Shown here: positions 36,101 to 51,100 of the stretch, one piece after another
How the letters are laid out: each line of letters starts with the position of its first letter
How positions within the stretch are numbered: the first letter of the stretch is position 1
Source of the DNA: Bugulina stolonifera
Taxonomy: Eukaryota > Bryozoa > Gymnolaemata > Cheilostomatida > Bugulidae
DNA length: 64,000 nucleotides
Assembly: GCA_935421135.1 (NCBI GenBank)
Contig: OW285192.1
Coordinates: forward strand, 5,747,501-5,811,500
Direction: 5' to 3'
Notes under the pieces: generated by a model
The model's database searches: none
What the model saw: only the letters and a program-made list of their open reading frames with translations
Told to the model about the DNA's origin: nothing
Position numbers and translations under genes: made by a program

Positions 36101-39100
36101 GTATAACTTAGGTTTATGTATCGCAATTTTGAATTGTATTTTTTTAAACTTTCCTTGCATGCTTAGCTATAGTAAGAAATGACTGGAGCAGTTTTAACTA
36201 TTAACAATGGGAAATGACATATACTTTCGATGACTAAAACATGGAACAAAGCACATGCACATGTCAGTAAAATCCATCTGTAGCAGGACTAAATGGTGTT
36301 TGTGGATATACTAATATTATGAACTGTGATTAAACTATTGTGCCATTGTTCTTGTAGTGCAAAAATGTTGTGAATTTTACAAAACATACACTTTGAAGGA
36401 GGAACACTCATTGCTTGGCGGCCTCCAGAATGACTCAATCCTAATACCAGGGTTTGAGTATCCAATTTCTCATGTGATTTTTGGATCACATTTTAGAAGA
36501 ATGGATGGTGAAACTACCAAGCTCATAGTTCGTAAGTAAACATGCACTACTCAGCATACCCATATACTATACATTGTATGTACTACTTAATTTGGTTTAC
36601 TATTTCAGTGGAACATCAATATGCGAGGAGCAACCATGGCCTAGTGGTAAAGGCTTTGGACCTTTATGTGGGAGTTCCATGTTTGATTCTCATGAGGGTT
36701 ATTGGTGGTGTTAGGGATAGCATCCATCCTTATAAGGCTCCTGTGCTACATAAGTTAACTTTGCCATTCCTTGGTAAGGTACCCTCTCCACCCAAATTAG
36801 AAAGAATGTAGATATCTTTAGATTAATGCTTTCTTACCTTACCAACAAGCCAACTCATTTCTAAAATTTTGGAGCCAAGTCAAGTACAAGTTAAGTCAGT
36901 GCTGCCTCAAGTCAAGTGAAGTCAGCCATTATTCAAGTCACAAGTCAAGTAAAGTTGAAGTAGAGTTGTCTACTTGCGAGTTGAAATGCAAGTCAAGTAG
37001 CAGACAACCTCAAAAAATTGCTCATTTCAAAACATCACTTTTTTCTTTTAGCATACATACCAATGCATGAACACCATGTCAAAGTGTAGCTGGGCATGTA
37101 TGTTGTACATGTATAATTAATGGCAACAAGTCTACGTATTTGCATTGCAGTGGTTTTTTGCTGTTTGTGTATGTCGTCTGAGACAACCTACTTGTAAAAA
37201 GTGAAGAGCCTATGAGTGGTGCTACATGTAGGTATTCGTCATTACATGAAAGGTCGACTGGCACTAGTAGTCCAAGAACTAAGCAAGACGACTCATGTGG
37301 TCTTAAGTTAATGCTTAGATGTGTATTTGAGAAAGAGTATGTTTAGTCCTAGTAGGCAGTTTGGGTATCAAGGTCCTAGAACTTGTTGGCTGGAACGACC
37401 TACAGTGTATGCTATGAGAGAATACTCTGTATAAGTAGTGTAATATTTCTGTGTATGGTTGTCAGACAAGTTGGTTGTGTTGGTTGTGGTAGTGGTAGTG
37501 GGCTGCCAAGGTGAACTTCCACACATGACATAAAGAGTAAACAGTTAAGGTTAGCTCTTGTTGGTATTGGAGAGGACGTAGGTCGATGCTTAGACTCATT
37601 GAAGAGTCAAGGGTCTACGTAGGTCTTATAGTTTATACTTCAAAGGAGTGTAGGAGGTATCTGTGTTGATCTAGGGACGTAGACCCGATGCTAGATTCAT
37701 TGAAGAATCTGGGATCGGCTAAGGTCCGATGGTTTATACTCACAAGGAGTGTAGAAAGAGATCTCAAACGAGTATGAGGACGAGCTCGGGTGCTGAGGTC
37801 TAAAAGACCAGGGCTGGAGCTGCCTGCCTGCAAGAGTAAGACCCTGTAGGTTGAGTTAGGAGATGTTGCTTTATTAGAGCGAAATCAACAAATACTGACT
37901 TGTTACAGCAAAATGTGTGAGCTTATACATGTATACATAAAAAACTTCCGGCGAAAAGGCCGATATGGTATCGGGTGGTACGATAAGGTATGGTACCGGA
38001 AATTATATAACAACATGGCGGAAAAACGCCCGAAGTTCGACCATCAAAAGGTTGGCCTTGCACAAAAAGTGCTTATGAAAAGGTAAAAAGGATAATAATG
38101 TATGTAATTTTGACCATATTCTATGACATCGGCCCTAAATGTATACCTAGGTAAAAAAGACTTAGACAATAATCAGGTAAAGAAGTAATTGCGCAACAGT
38201 AGTATAATTGACTCTAGAACAATGCAAGGACCTGATTGGTTGATAATAATACAACACACATTAGGCAAGCAGTAGTTGATAAGAGTAATAACAATATAGT
38301 AAGTGTAAATGACAAGCATGTACATTGTATAAGGATTCATGCATAATGTAAGAATAATAGCATAAGATATAGTCCATGTGGCTGCAGGTTATGCCGATTC
38401 ACTACAATACTCTACATGTACAGTAAATACTGCTAGTAGCACTGATGAATTAAAAACAATAAGTAGTAACGTAGACAATTGAGACTTTTTCCATGTTGTT
38501 TATACACTGTACAGAACTTTTATCCTCCCCATTGACTTGGCAGAACCCAAGTCAAAGTCACAAACTATTTATGTATCCAAGTCAAGTCAAGTCACAAATC
38601 AAGTCAACATGTTGGCAAGTCGAAGTCAAGTCGACTTGTGACTTGACATGGCAAGTCAAGTCAATTCTATGACTTGGACCCAGCTCTAAGGACAAATGTA
38701 GGAAGTATTAGGTATCATGTAAATTGTATTGTAATTAGCAGTCATCATCATCATCTTTTGACCTTATCCCTATTCGGGTCGCCACAGCGAATCCTACTTC
38801 TCTATTCATTACTGTCTTTTGCCATTTCCATGCTCACTCCTGCCACTTTCATGTCATCTTTTAACACATCCATATACAATTTACCTTGTTCCTAGTCTAC
38901 TCCCCCCCCCCCTCGTGTCCTTTCTCTGGTGTTTCCAAATTAAGCATCATCTTTCCTAGATAATTCTTGTCTTTCCTCAACACATGACCAACCACCGCAG
39001 TTTCGCCGCTCCTCTCATACTTTCTCTGAAATCCTTTCAATGTGGGCGGTTCTTCTTATTCTTTCATTTATAATTTTGTCCAATCTATTCACTCCCAGTG

Positions 39101-42100
39101 CAGAACGCATCATACTCATTTCTGCTCCTTCAAACTCCTCTACCTGTCTCTTGGTGATTGCTGTGTTTCTAATCAGAGGTGTGATTTTTACTGATTTTAA
39201 AGATTAAGGTTATGTAACTGGGGTCTGAATTTTCTTTCGAAAATTTTCCCACATATTTAACCATGTCTGAAAGGGCCTGGACAGCTTTCAGTGTTAGCAC
39301 TAAGTCACATGACGCAACGTTACAGGGGGTCAAAGACCGAAAACAGCGCTATGAAGTTTGCCTGCTGTTCCTGGAATAACTAATTTTTCAGTTAAATTAC
39401 TGCATAATATTGTTAAATATGCTTGAATGTTTACTTAAGCTGGTGTTATGAAAAGATAAAATAAAATAATGGCCTCCTAGAACTTTTTCTTATGCTGGCT
39501 TTTTGCTTGTAAAACCTTATTCAAGTTTTGTCTTATTTGTAGAATAAATTCTTTTCCATAAGGTAAACTAGCATGTGCAGGTGTTTCTATAAGTGTTTAG
39601 GAACAGGTAGGATAGTATTAGACTACAGGGCACGTATATCATGTGAAGTTATCTCCTCTTGATTTTGGCCAATTTACGTTGCTTTATTCACATTACTTTG
39701 GCGTCAACTATCTCACTCCACTTTGCAGTAGTAGCCAATTTATTATTAGTTTTAGCTCAATTGAAGCATGAAGAAGGGGGCTTGTCTTTGATTAGTTATT
39801 TGGCTTTGTGAATGCTTCAAAAACTCTGGGAAATCCCTTTTTTGAACCACTATCAAAATTAAAATTAGCAACTTTTTGGCGTCAACTACAGCGAAATAGA
39901 GCAGCATTTGCTCAGATATCTAACCAAATTCAATTTCAGCAAGCTTTCATCATGGGGGCTACATATAAACAAATTCTTAATAATTCAAATAAAGCTCTTA
40001 ATAAAGTAGATTTAAAATACATGTTCAAATTTGAGAAAATAAAATATTAATTTGCTAATTTAATTTGACATGCGGCTATTTAAAAGAAGCTCTACAGTTT
40101 AAAAGGTTTTAGAGTACCGGTGGAATGATATTCCATTGCAATGTTACTAAATATTGAGCATCCACTCATCCTAATGCTGCTAACTGGCTTAAAAACGATC
40201 AACTTTTCTATTGCTTATAGCCATTTTGTTTTTATGAATGAAGGTGGGCGGAGCTTCCGGAACCTGTCAGTTGCTTAGCAGCAAGGTTTCCCTTAATTAA
40301 AAGGTGGGATAACTCCTAGTAAACTGCGCATATACAAGCCATTTAGACCACCACAGAGCTGCACACTGTACATGTAATTATTGAAATATGGGACCTAGGA
40401 TCAAATCATTGTTTTTTTTGCATATTTTGTTTTGTGTGGGCTTTCAGACTGCCACTAGCTGCTGCTAAACAACCCAACAAACATATCTAGTAGAATAACT
40501 GCCCTTATTGTTTCCTAGAACAGTGGATATATGTATTTTATAAGAATATACACCACACATATGTTTTGCATGGGATATTACATATCCAAAAACAGAAAAA
40601 AGCTTGTTAAAACATGCATTATATATTAGCCATACACCATGTAGTACTGTGTCAATGAGATTGATTATTCTTCTGCATCTGTAACATTGTGTCATGCCTT
40701 CACGACGGAGTTCCCTGTCTAGCCATTTCATTCATAAAATTGGAGCTGTAGTAAACGGACCCCAAAATTACTATGGGCCATAACTTGAAAAATATTTCGT
40801 AGACCTTCCCAATTTTTTTCTTATGCCTTTCCAGGTGGTAATGCCTATATAGTGTGAAAAGGAATTTTATTTTTGAGAACCCCAGTTACATAACCTTAAG
40901 GCCAATTAAGCTTGCTTTATGTCAAACTAAGATTAATTAAAGATTGGCTAAGATGATCTTTTTCAAGATTAAAAATAGATTGAGATGAAACAGAATGCAG
41001 AAAAAAACTGATTAGGATTAGATTAATTCATATTGCTCGATTTAATTTCGAATCAGAAATTCTAATCCATAAACCATAGCTGGTCTCACCACAATTTGGT
41101 TGATCTTTCCTTTGAGTTTCATCACTACCCTTCTATCACAGAATACTCCTGAGATTTTCCTCAAAGAATTCTTCACTTCCCTATTAAACTTCTCATTGTT
41201 TTTTAGTAGACAACCCAGATATTTGAAACTTTCTATTTAAGGTAGCTCTACTCCTTCTAGTGAAACTTCTAGCAGTATGCAGTATAATACACCACTAGCT
41301 TACAGCTTGCACTGATAACGGCTGTGGTTAGCAGCGGTACTACGCCAGTCCATGAACACTACAAGAGCTCACACTAATCACTGGCATATAGCCCGTTCTG
41401 TGCACTAATAGTAGCACTGACCGAGCTTGCTAAATCAGTGCGAGCTGATTTACTCCATGGCTCGAGCTTATCTTAAACTGCACAGTGTTTGAACCGTGGA
41501 AACTCAATGATACTGAATACTTAGGTCTCGTATTTGACCTTAAACAGTGCAGTGGTGATCACAGGAACCCATGACATCTGTATTGTATGGTACAAGAGTT
41601 GTATACCTAGCAAATACTGAAAACATCTCAACTCTATTTGTAGCCCCACTGAATGTGGAAAGCATTGAGTATATAGAAGCGAACACTAGCATAAGAGTGG
41701 GGATAAACCGAACAGGCCTAGTTGAGAAACTCAATGTAACAATGAAAGTCAAAAGAGGAAACGGAACTTTCCATACAATTTTTGAAACGACAGAGCTCAT
41801 CCCGGAGAATGTCACAAGTTTTGAAGTTCCGCTCGAGAATGTAGGGAATGGAACGCACTATGTTGACGTACTTACGTCTTCTAAAGATGTACACTCGGCG
41901 GCGCGGGAAACATTTACATTTGTGCATCTGAAGAGTAAGTGACAACAAACACATACGTGTTCAAATGAAATATATGGTTGTGTAGGCTGTGTAGCTAAAT
42001 TTAGTCTGCATGTACATGTATGTATGGCGAATGCTATTGCGTGTACATGTGCAATATATCGGTATATACGGTGTATATGTGTGTCCTATACACATCATGC

Positions 42101-45100
42101 ACAAAATCTGTATGTGTCAAAATGTATACATGTATATATAGTATCTGTATGACATTTGTGTCGAAATTATGCGTAAAACACGTGCATACACATCCTACAT
42201 GACGCTATTCAATGAAATTTATCATAGTTGTACTTCCACTTTCGTAAATAGGTCTGAAAAACCAATTACATATCTACATAACTGTTCTATAAAAACTGTT
42301 ATACAACGTACACGCCTTAGCCTTTCTACGTACATTATTTTATTTTTAGTCATCACAGCGGAGAACAGACAAGATTCTTGCCTTCAAAAACATTTAGAGT
42401 CCAAAACTGTTTAAGTGACTTTGAATGAGTTTTCATCGTGCCACTAATTATGAGCTGTGGAACTTTAATTGTAGGAACTATAATTAGTGCTATGGTGAGC
42501 ATAACAGATAGCAGCTACAATCCAGAAACCAACAATATTGAGATAACTTTTCAAGTAGACTCCACTAAGTCTAACGTAGAAGAAGGAGATAAGTTTGAAA
42601 TACAATTTTGCAATGTGAACAGTTTGACAAATTGCCAGACAAAATTAGTAGATATTGAGTTGAGAAGAACAACTGTCACCCCACGAGGTGTAGGCACTCA
42701 TAAAGTCTACATCAGGACTTCTGTATCAAACCGCTCACAGCTAAGAATCAGATCAGAGGATATTGCAGCATATACTATGGTCATAGTTGGTATGGGTAAT
42801 ATTCTACATGGACTTACACTTTATTCCAGGCTAGCCATGTATGTGCCCATGTTAGAAATACTGATTATTTACCCAAAACAGGCCGACGTCGAAATATGAA
42901 TTGTATTTGAATTAGGCGGTATACTATCATATAATATCTTCCAAAAAAGTAATATTTCATCTCCAGAAAAAGCATGATTTTTTCTGCATAGTTAAAACGT
43001 TAAAACAGTGTTTCTAAAATTATAGATGCTCAATCAGTACAATGTAGCTGGTTTCTTGTCATTTCAGTGCCACGTAAGCCAAGAGATATTCGAGCTTCAG
43101 CTTTGCGACCACCATATGAGAATACAGCATTACTCAGCTGGGAAAGACCATTGTCACAATATCACGGAATCGTAGTTGAATGTTTGGCTGGATGTAATTG
43201 GCATGATTCAGTTTTGGTAAGTTAATCATTGTAAATCTTGAATGTTCATTCCTGCACGTACTTGCACATGTGACTGTACAACTACATGTACTTTTGCTCA
43301 TGTACTTGTAAAAGTACATGTAGTTTTCTTCTCCTGCATTTGTATATGGGTAACATCTGCGGTGCAAACAAAAGAGTTTTAGTAAAACAACATTGACAAT
43401 GTTTTTACCACACAGTGTTTGTGCTCTATTATTGACAATGAGGCAATGTGTCAGATAGTTGACAACTGCTAGATGTGCAAAAACTACTGGCCATGAATGC
43501 GATCAAATACCATGCGCTATAAATTCTAAATGTTAAAATTTCATGAACCTTGTACTTCAAGTGGGGCCGATTTGTGTGTAAAACTGATTTTTTTTTTAGG
43601 TAATACCCAAGAAAGATAGTAATACAAGTCACGTACTACAGGCATTGACTGCCGGAGCAACTATATCTGTTAAAGTATGGTCCATGTTCAACGAAAGCAA
43701 CATAACACAGCATAGATCAGAAGAGGTTGAATTGAAAATACGTACATGTAAGTACATCTCACTATAGAGCAAATCTCAAGGCATTGGTTGCAGTGTACCA
43801 AATATTTGAGAAGAAGCTGAATGTTGATTAATTGAATTTGGCAATAAACCAAGCTGTTAAACTTCACAAATGCAGGTGCTTTATAGCAACAGAACCATTT
43901 TTAATGGTATAGATTCATTTATATGCTTCAACTGGACCTTATCTGTAATTTATGTAAACAAATCAAGCAACAACTTTATAAAGGGACAGTGGACAAATAA
44001 TAGATAAATACAGTGCGGAGCAATTAGAGTAATAATGACAACTGTAGCATGCTATATTGTCGGACAGTGTCGATTGAACCTACATGTACTGTATATGTAC
44101 ATTTGTACATGTACATCTATATGGTATACTATACATGCTAAATTACTATTGAAACCTCAGTCATTACACAGATCATAAACTATGAAGTTTTAAGAGTAAT
44201 GAACTTGAGACAATATCAGGCCTATTCAAGAACTAATGGGACCTAGATAAAATTTGAATAATAAATGACATAATTTCGTTCAGCATTTCACTGCATCAAA
44301 TAGACCTCAGCTACATGTAACTGTTCCTTTTAATAATCTGTATTATGACGTTGGGGACTTCCCTTCAAATAAGGAGCGCCTAATAGCCTAGGCCTACAAA
44401 GAGGGATCCTGCACTTTACACCTGTTGGCTGGCAATTGCTGACATTCTAACCAATAATGGCTATGATAATTATACATGTACATGTAACTTATATGGGAGA
44501 TTGCGTGACTACTGGCATCATGGATAATTACATATACTGGTGCTATACGGTTTCTCAGTGTCATTTCGTTTTCCAGCTTTTTTTTAGTTCAAAAACCGTG
44601 AAAATTTAAATTGCAAACGGAACAAAATGCAGCAGTTCACTACGATTCTGTACTAAAGTTTAAACTACACCTGTCCCCTTAGCGCACCCATTTCTGATAA
44701 TTGCTGGTGTCGTGAACACGCGAGAATTTACATGTATGTTATGCTTTGTTTGAATACTGATAATTTGATGTCATCCTAGAAACCTAGACTTGGCTGTAGT
44801 CATGATTGTCACCTAGTCGTTATTTATTGTAGTTTCACTAGGACTTTTAATTGTGTATTACTATAAATTAGTATAATGTGTATTTAATTGTTGTTCATAT
44901 CATTAGATGAAAATGGCTGTCATATCAAAACTTTCAATTTTTATAATTGAACATGATCCTTGGAATATACTGTAGGCTTAGCTGCAGCCATCGTGGTCAC
45001 CCAGTGATGACCTACTGTAGTTTTCACTAAATTCCAGTAGTCATACCTGCATATTGTTATCGATAGTTATTATTTAGTTATTGCAAATTATTAGAGGCCA

Positions 45101-48100
45101 TCACAGTTTAAAAGTAGAGTGTGACAACTCCCTACTTTGAGTATTTAATCTTCGGTTTGATTCAACTCTTTTCCTCAATTTAAACAACTGAATTAAGGCA
45201 GGTAATTAATGGGGTGAAAGACAACTTAGGTATCATCTAGATTTCAAAAAAGAGCAAAAAAACTGAATGCAGATGCAAATCGAAACTGTCCAGTACTAAT
45301 AATTACAGTCATGAAAGTGAGCAAGTAGTCAAGGCGCTCATTTTATAGACTGTTGTAAGCAGTCTATATATATGTAAATGACTAGTCAATCAAGAAAAAT
45401 CGCCAAATTTCTGGGAAAGAAACAAGTTTTTCTGAAGTCATTTTCCTTCTGTGTTTCATTTTAATCACTTGAACTAAGGCAACCATAGGCTCATCGTTTC
45501 ACAAAGTAGATGAATACTGAAATTATGGCAACAGCTTTAACACCTCGCCTCTTCATTTTGGCTCTAAACACAACAAAATGCTTATTCAATTCTATAATAT
45601 TTATTAATAATATAATATTTATTATGTTGTGCAAGTTACATTTGAGCATAATGTAATTACCATTTATTTTAGGACTAAAATTTTTTAATATGGTGTACTT
45701 CTCCTTGTCTTGCCTACACAACTAGATGCACATTGTGTAGAAGGCAGGCAAACAGTGGATTCAATGTTTGCCTCTAAAATATGCATACGTCTACCTTAGT
45801 GCTCTATAGAATAAAAGGAGTGTAACGTTGTATTTAGAGTCAATAGGACGGGGTGAGGTGAGGCTATTTCTATAGAATAAGAAACATAAATTTAGAAATT
45901 TTGAAGGTGATACAAAAACATATTATAAGTAAGCAACATCTAAAGACATAATAATACATCGATTGATGGGATACTTGAACGTTTTGTGTGCAGGGCCCTC
46001 ACCGTTTCAAAGACTCGATGTGACCAGCCAGGAACTTTCAGACGAACCAGATAGAAGGCAGTTTAATGGTTTACTTCATTCTCGTAGTCCTGTTGTAGCA
46101 GGTTACTACAAAATTATCATAGAGATGTACAGGGTAATCGTTAATCTAGATGAACATAGTACCAAGTTACTCAAATCTAAAACATTTTACGGTAAGAATT
46201 ATACTCGTAACTTTATCAAAATCTTACATATTTCTGCTTACTTCTGTCCTTCAGTCTCTCATGTGAGATCACTTAGACCAATTTAGACTTTTGAAATAAA
46301 GAGTTTGCTTTATTTGTTGTATGAACCTACCATATTGTACATTATTATTCATAATAATGACTTGTAGTTATCGTTCTTCTCATCATCAGAGGATAAATTA
46401 AGTTCTGGAAATTAATTGCTACTTTATATAATGGATAAGTACCTCAAAGAAAAAAGCTAAGGAAGTAGAGTAGGATAAGAATAAAGCTATGAAGTTAAGA
46501 ATAAAGCTGTTTGTAAATAACTTTGTAGCTTTACTCTTAACCTAATCTACTTCCTTGGCTTTTTTCTTTGATGTACTTATCTATTATATACAGTAGCACT
46601 TAATTTCCATAACTTCATTTATCCTCTGAGGATGATACTCGGATGAGTCTTGAAAGATTAGGAAATAAATGAAAAATAAAAATTGTGTTTTGGGTTACTA
46701 CTTATGGTTATTTTCTTATTGCAAAAACCACTTTGGTGGACCATCCCAATTAGCATTGTCCCTGACTAAATCAACGTTTCTGGTACAGCGCGATCAGAAT
46801 TTTTAGGCTGATCAGAAGTGAGTAGAGTGTTTCAGAACTTGAGTAACAAACATATCAATGTCTTAAACATTTGGGTCATTTAGAGATTTAGCAGGAGTAT
46901 ACGAATATGAAATGACTTTTAACTGAACAAACTTTTTAAACAAAGGCATTAAATAAAAGCTTATGCAAGCAGCCAGCGTTATCAATCTAAAGTTTCACAA
47001 TGCAATTCTTCAAAACTATTTCAATTAATTTTCAACGCTAGATCAAAGATTCTCAACAATTTCTTTTTCTTTTACCAATGGAAGCATATTTTGTAGAAGG
47101 CAGACCTCAAAGTGGTCGGATCTTGTTTTTTTGTATGTATGGATGTATGTATGTACATATGTACGTATATAAGTATGTAGGTATGTAGGTATGTACGCAT
47201 GCGCGTACGCGTGTATGTACGTATGTACGTATGCGCGTATGTACATGTACGTGTGTAGGCGCGTATGCACGAACGCGCGAATGCACGCACGAACGCATGC
47301 ATGCATGTATGTATGTATGTGTCTATGAATGCATGCATGCATGCATGCAGGTCTTAAAATAATATTTCAACATTGTAGACTTGAGTTCTGTTAGAAATTC
47401 TACTGATACAAGTTTAATCCAGCTGACAATTAAAATGAATGAAAATATCCATGGAGCTCAATACTGGATGATAGCAACTGGATACGGGGCTCGAGACGAT
47501 CTGGTAACTCCAGCCCTAAATGCTTCAATTTTTGTTGGTGAGATGCCTGTTGAGCAAAACTAAGATACCTATTTATATGACCATATTTGAGCAAGAAATA
47601 CATGTAGTAAACAGATATTTTTTAACAAACAACCTACAATTAGAGCAATCCACTGTTTTCTTGCCTACTAAATCACAACTTGTGTTTATTCTATTATTTT
47701 TACATGTAAATGTTTAATGTTTTATGTACATGCAGTAGTAGCTCTTGATGGTATATCTTCCATTTACAAGTAATGCATTCGAGAAACATGATGCAATTAC
47801 TCATTAGAGGGGTTATGCCACGCGTTTTAATTAAGGTAGCATTAAAACGCACTCAGCTATTTAGTGGCACAATATATTGAGTGCCTAGATATTTTGTTAT
47901 TCTAGTACTGTAGCTATTCTATTGTTTGTGCCTTCCAGGCTATAATACTTAAAACAACTAGGCCACAACACAATGTATAGGCATATAGAAGAACGCAATA
48001 ATAGCCGCCGTATATAGTGTGGCCAGATGAAATACCGTACCTACCAATAAAGGCAGCTTAGTTATTGCCAGCAAAAGGAAAGCCCAGAAAAATTCAAAAA

Positions 48101-51100
48101 CTTGCAAAAGTTATCCTACAGCTATATTGTAAACACTGTGAAATCATTTGTTTACTACTACTGTACTCTTTCTATGCAAACAGCTTGAATCCAACAATTT
48201 TCTCTATAAGACATAAAGCACGCAGTTGCGTCTTCATAACAAATTTGCGTTTGAAACAGCATTGAATAGTGCTGATGAGTCAAGCATGGGCAAGAGGACA
48301 CAACTCCGCTTATAGTAGCACAAATGCAACAAACCCAAATAAGAGGTGCTGCATCGAATATAGACATAAACCACAGGTCATAATCCCTTTAACACAATTT
48401 CTGGTTTATGGAAACTTACAGTGTATGTCCAAAAAGTTAATAGTTTTCCTGAGAGTCTAGGTTACAGAAAAAACACAAATAAGCCAAATAAATTTAGGGT
48501 ATTTAGAAATTTCAATTTTTACCTAAATTATACTACCATCTTTACAGTACTCAGACACACCTGCTTTCTCTTCATTTTAAAACAAAAATGCATGGATATT
48601 TCTTGTAAAATACTAATTTGATTCAAAATGCCTATTTTCTTGGGTTTTAGAGTCTCAGCGTTGGAGAGCTCTGCAGCAACTTGCTATATTGAGATAACAC
48701 AGAACCCACCTCTCTGACACATTGTTCTCTCGTAGTCATGCATTAACAATTTGTAGAAAAGTTTACAAAATTGCATTGAAAACACTGAGTAGTCGGTGTC
48801 TTACTAGATCAAACTAATATTTATCTGTCAAGCCATGTACATGTACATGTAATAAAAAGTAGTAGAACTTTTCAAAATACTAATTGAGTAGAAAGGGTTG
48901 CTTGCAAATTACTTTTTTGTATTATTCAGCACCGAAAGCTCCTATTGAACTAAAACTGAGATCTCTAGCAGACAACCCGAAAATTATTTTGTCATGGAAG
49001 TACCCACAAGAGAGTCTGCAAGACTCTGCACTCATCGTGATTTGCTACTCCGATTCTCCTGAAAATTGCTTAGATGAGATTGAGCTGCTTGGAATACCAG
49101 GTGAAGTTGCTCCACGGGTCTACAACTCTCCCAAACTTCCGGACCCAGGAAACTATCTCATATTTGTGAAAGCTCGTTCTGGAAATGTCGAAAGCCCTCT
49201 CAGTGTACCAATAAATTTAACAGTTGGTAAGAACAGTTCTATACATGTAAAATATACATGTACATTTCTGCATGCAACAGGTTGCAGCAACAGCTTTAAG
49301 TATACTGAAACAAACCAAAGGACTTACATGTGCATGTATTCATATACATAATGTTAGGGGGTTTGATCATTTTTATATGCAGTGGAAGTCGCTTAATTCA
49401 ACCTTGGATAATTCAAAAACATGGCTAGCTCAAACTGTTAGCCTTGGCCCTGATGACCACTATGTAAATAGCTGCAAATAATTCAAACTTACCATCTGTA
49501 ATCCAAACTTCATGCGACTTAGGCTCACACTATAATCAATGGTAATACTGTGGTGATTCGGCATGCCAGATATTCATAACTAACTAACATAACTAACTAA
49601 CTTTGTACTTGCCCACAGTTGCATTGCATACCTTATCCTTATAATGTACATGTTATTCACTAACTGCCTGGGTCATGCATTATCATTATTCAATCATGTA
49701 CATGTATGCCAAAACTTGCCTACTATTAGAGGTGGAACGAGACTCGAGATTTCTCGAGTCTCGTATCGACTTGTCTTGTCTCGAAAGTCGTCTCGAGATG
49801 GCAATTAGTATTCGAGACTGGAAAACTAATAACAGTTGATAATTTTTATTTAATATTTATAATAAATTAATAATTATAATACAATTAATTGCTAATCAAC
49901 AATAAATCTATCAAATAGAAAATTATTATTCAACTTATTTAGTAATACTACGTACATGTGCATTCCCAGCACTAATTTCCTAGTAATAGCACTGCAGCTA
50001 ACTCTGAGCTACTAGTCAATTACGGCAAGTCATACAGAATTACTAACGACTGTCAATCACCACTCCCATAATGCAATGTCATGTCCTTACTAAAAGTTGT
50101 CTACTCATGAGCTTATTCCATTAAAGGAAACATAACTCCATACTAATTTGTCAAATTACATTATTATTTTAGTACCCATGTAGTATGTACATGCAATGTA
50201 ATGTGCATGGAATACAAGTCATGTGCAATATATTTCACAGCCTCCTGTTCACCTTTTATTGAAATGCATAATGATAAAATACAGAGTTTACAGAGTAGCA
50301 AGTGAAACTATTGGAGGTCTAGCATGCAAATATATAAAATTTGGCAAACTTTTTAAGAAAATTCCCTTGAATCCTAAAACCCAGTCTCGTCTCGTCTCGA
50401 ATTTTTTGGAAGTAGTGTCTCGAATCTCGTCTCGAATGCAAAAATGCTGTCCCGTTCCACCTCTACCTACTATTGTTTACTCTGCATTACGTATCATTAT
50501 TGCAAGTGGATATGATTTGTAAGTCTATTGCCTATCATAAATAATAGCCGACGTATCAGATCATACCAGTCTTTACATATGCATCTAATATCTTTCACAT
50601 GACTATAAGCCGCTTTTGTAATGCCTGACCCTTTTTAGGTCGGACCTCGGGCACCTTTCCGTCATCTTGTTATGCAATTTCCCGGACTGATGCTCCATCG
50701 TTTCACCCGATACTCTATCGGGCTTTTCACCGGAACTTTTACCGGAAACTGATATACATGTAGTATAAAAGGAAGCACATTTTCTTATGCTAGTCAGTTG
50801 TTGATTGCGCTCCAATAAAGCGACATCTCTCAACTCAACCTTCAGAGTCTTATACTCTTGCAGGGAGGCAGCTTCAGCCTTGGTCCCTTTGGACCTTTAG
50901 CGCCCGAGCTCGTCCTCATATTCATGTAAGACACTTTCAACACTCTCTCATGAGTATAGACATTGGACCTACGCTGATCCTTCCCCCTTTGATGGATCTA
51001 AGCATCAGGCCTACGTCCTTACAACCATACTAAACGCTGCATAAGTGTTCACTCTTTATGTAATGGTGGAAGTACAACTTGGTTGACCACTCCCAAGCAC

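Larger units (their letters stand above)
36860..38690. repeat. CAAGTC-rich dispersed repeat, copy 2, interrupted by LTRs
   Basis: Homologous to 34150-34876 in two blocks (36860-37145 and 38417-38690). The second block ends GACTTGGACCCAGCTCTA, a probable terminus. The interruption is LTR DNA. Confidence 0.6.

Noticed and set aside
36542..36811. Plus-strand frame after B1 exon 6
   Set aside because: It overlaps a tRNA-like SINE and has no splice or family support.
41571..41643. Upstream extension of B1 exon 7 to the ATG at 41571
   Set aside because: Any AG acceptor upstream of it that would give the needed phase leads to an in-frame stop; the acceptor at 41643 gives phase 1 and equals exon 4 in length.
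47043..47342. Three overlapping minus-strand frames rich in His, Thr and Tyr
   Set aside because: All come from the tetranucleotide microsatellite, which keeps several frames open by chance.
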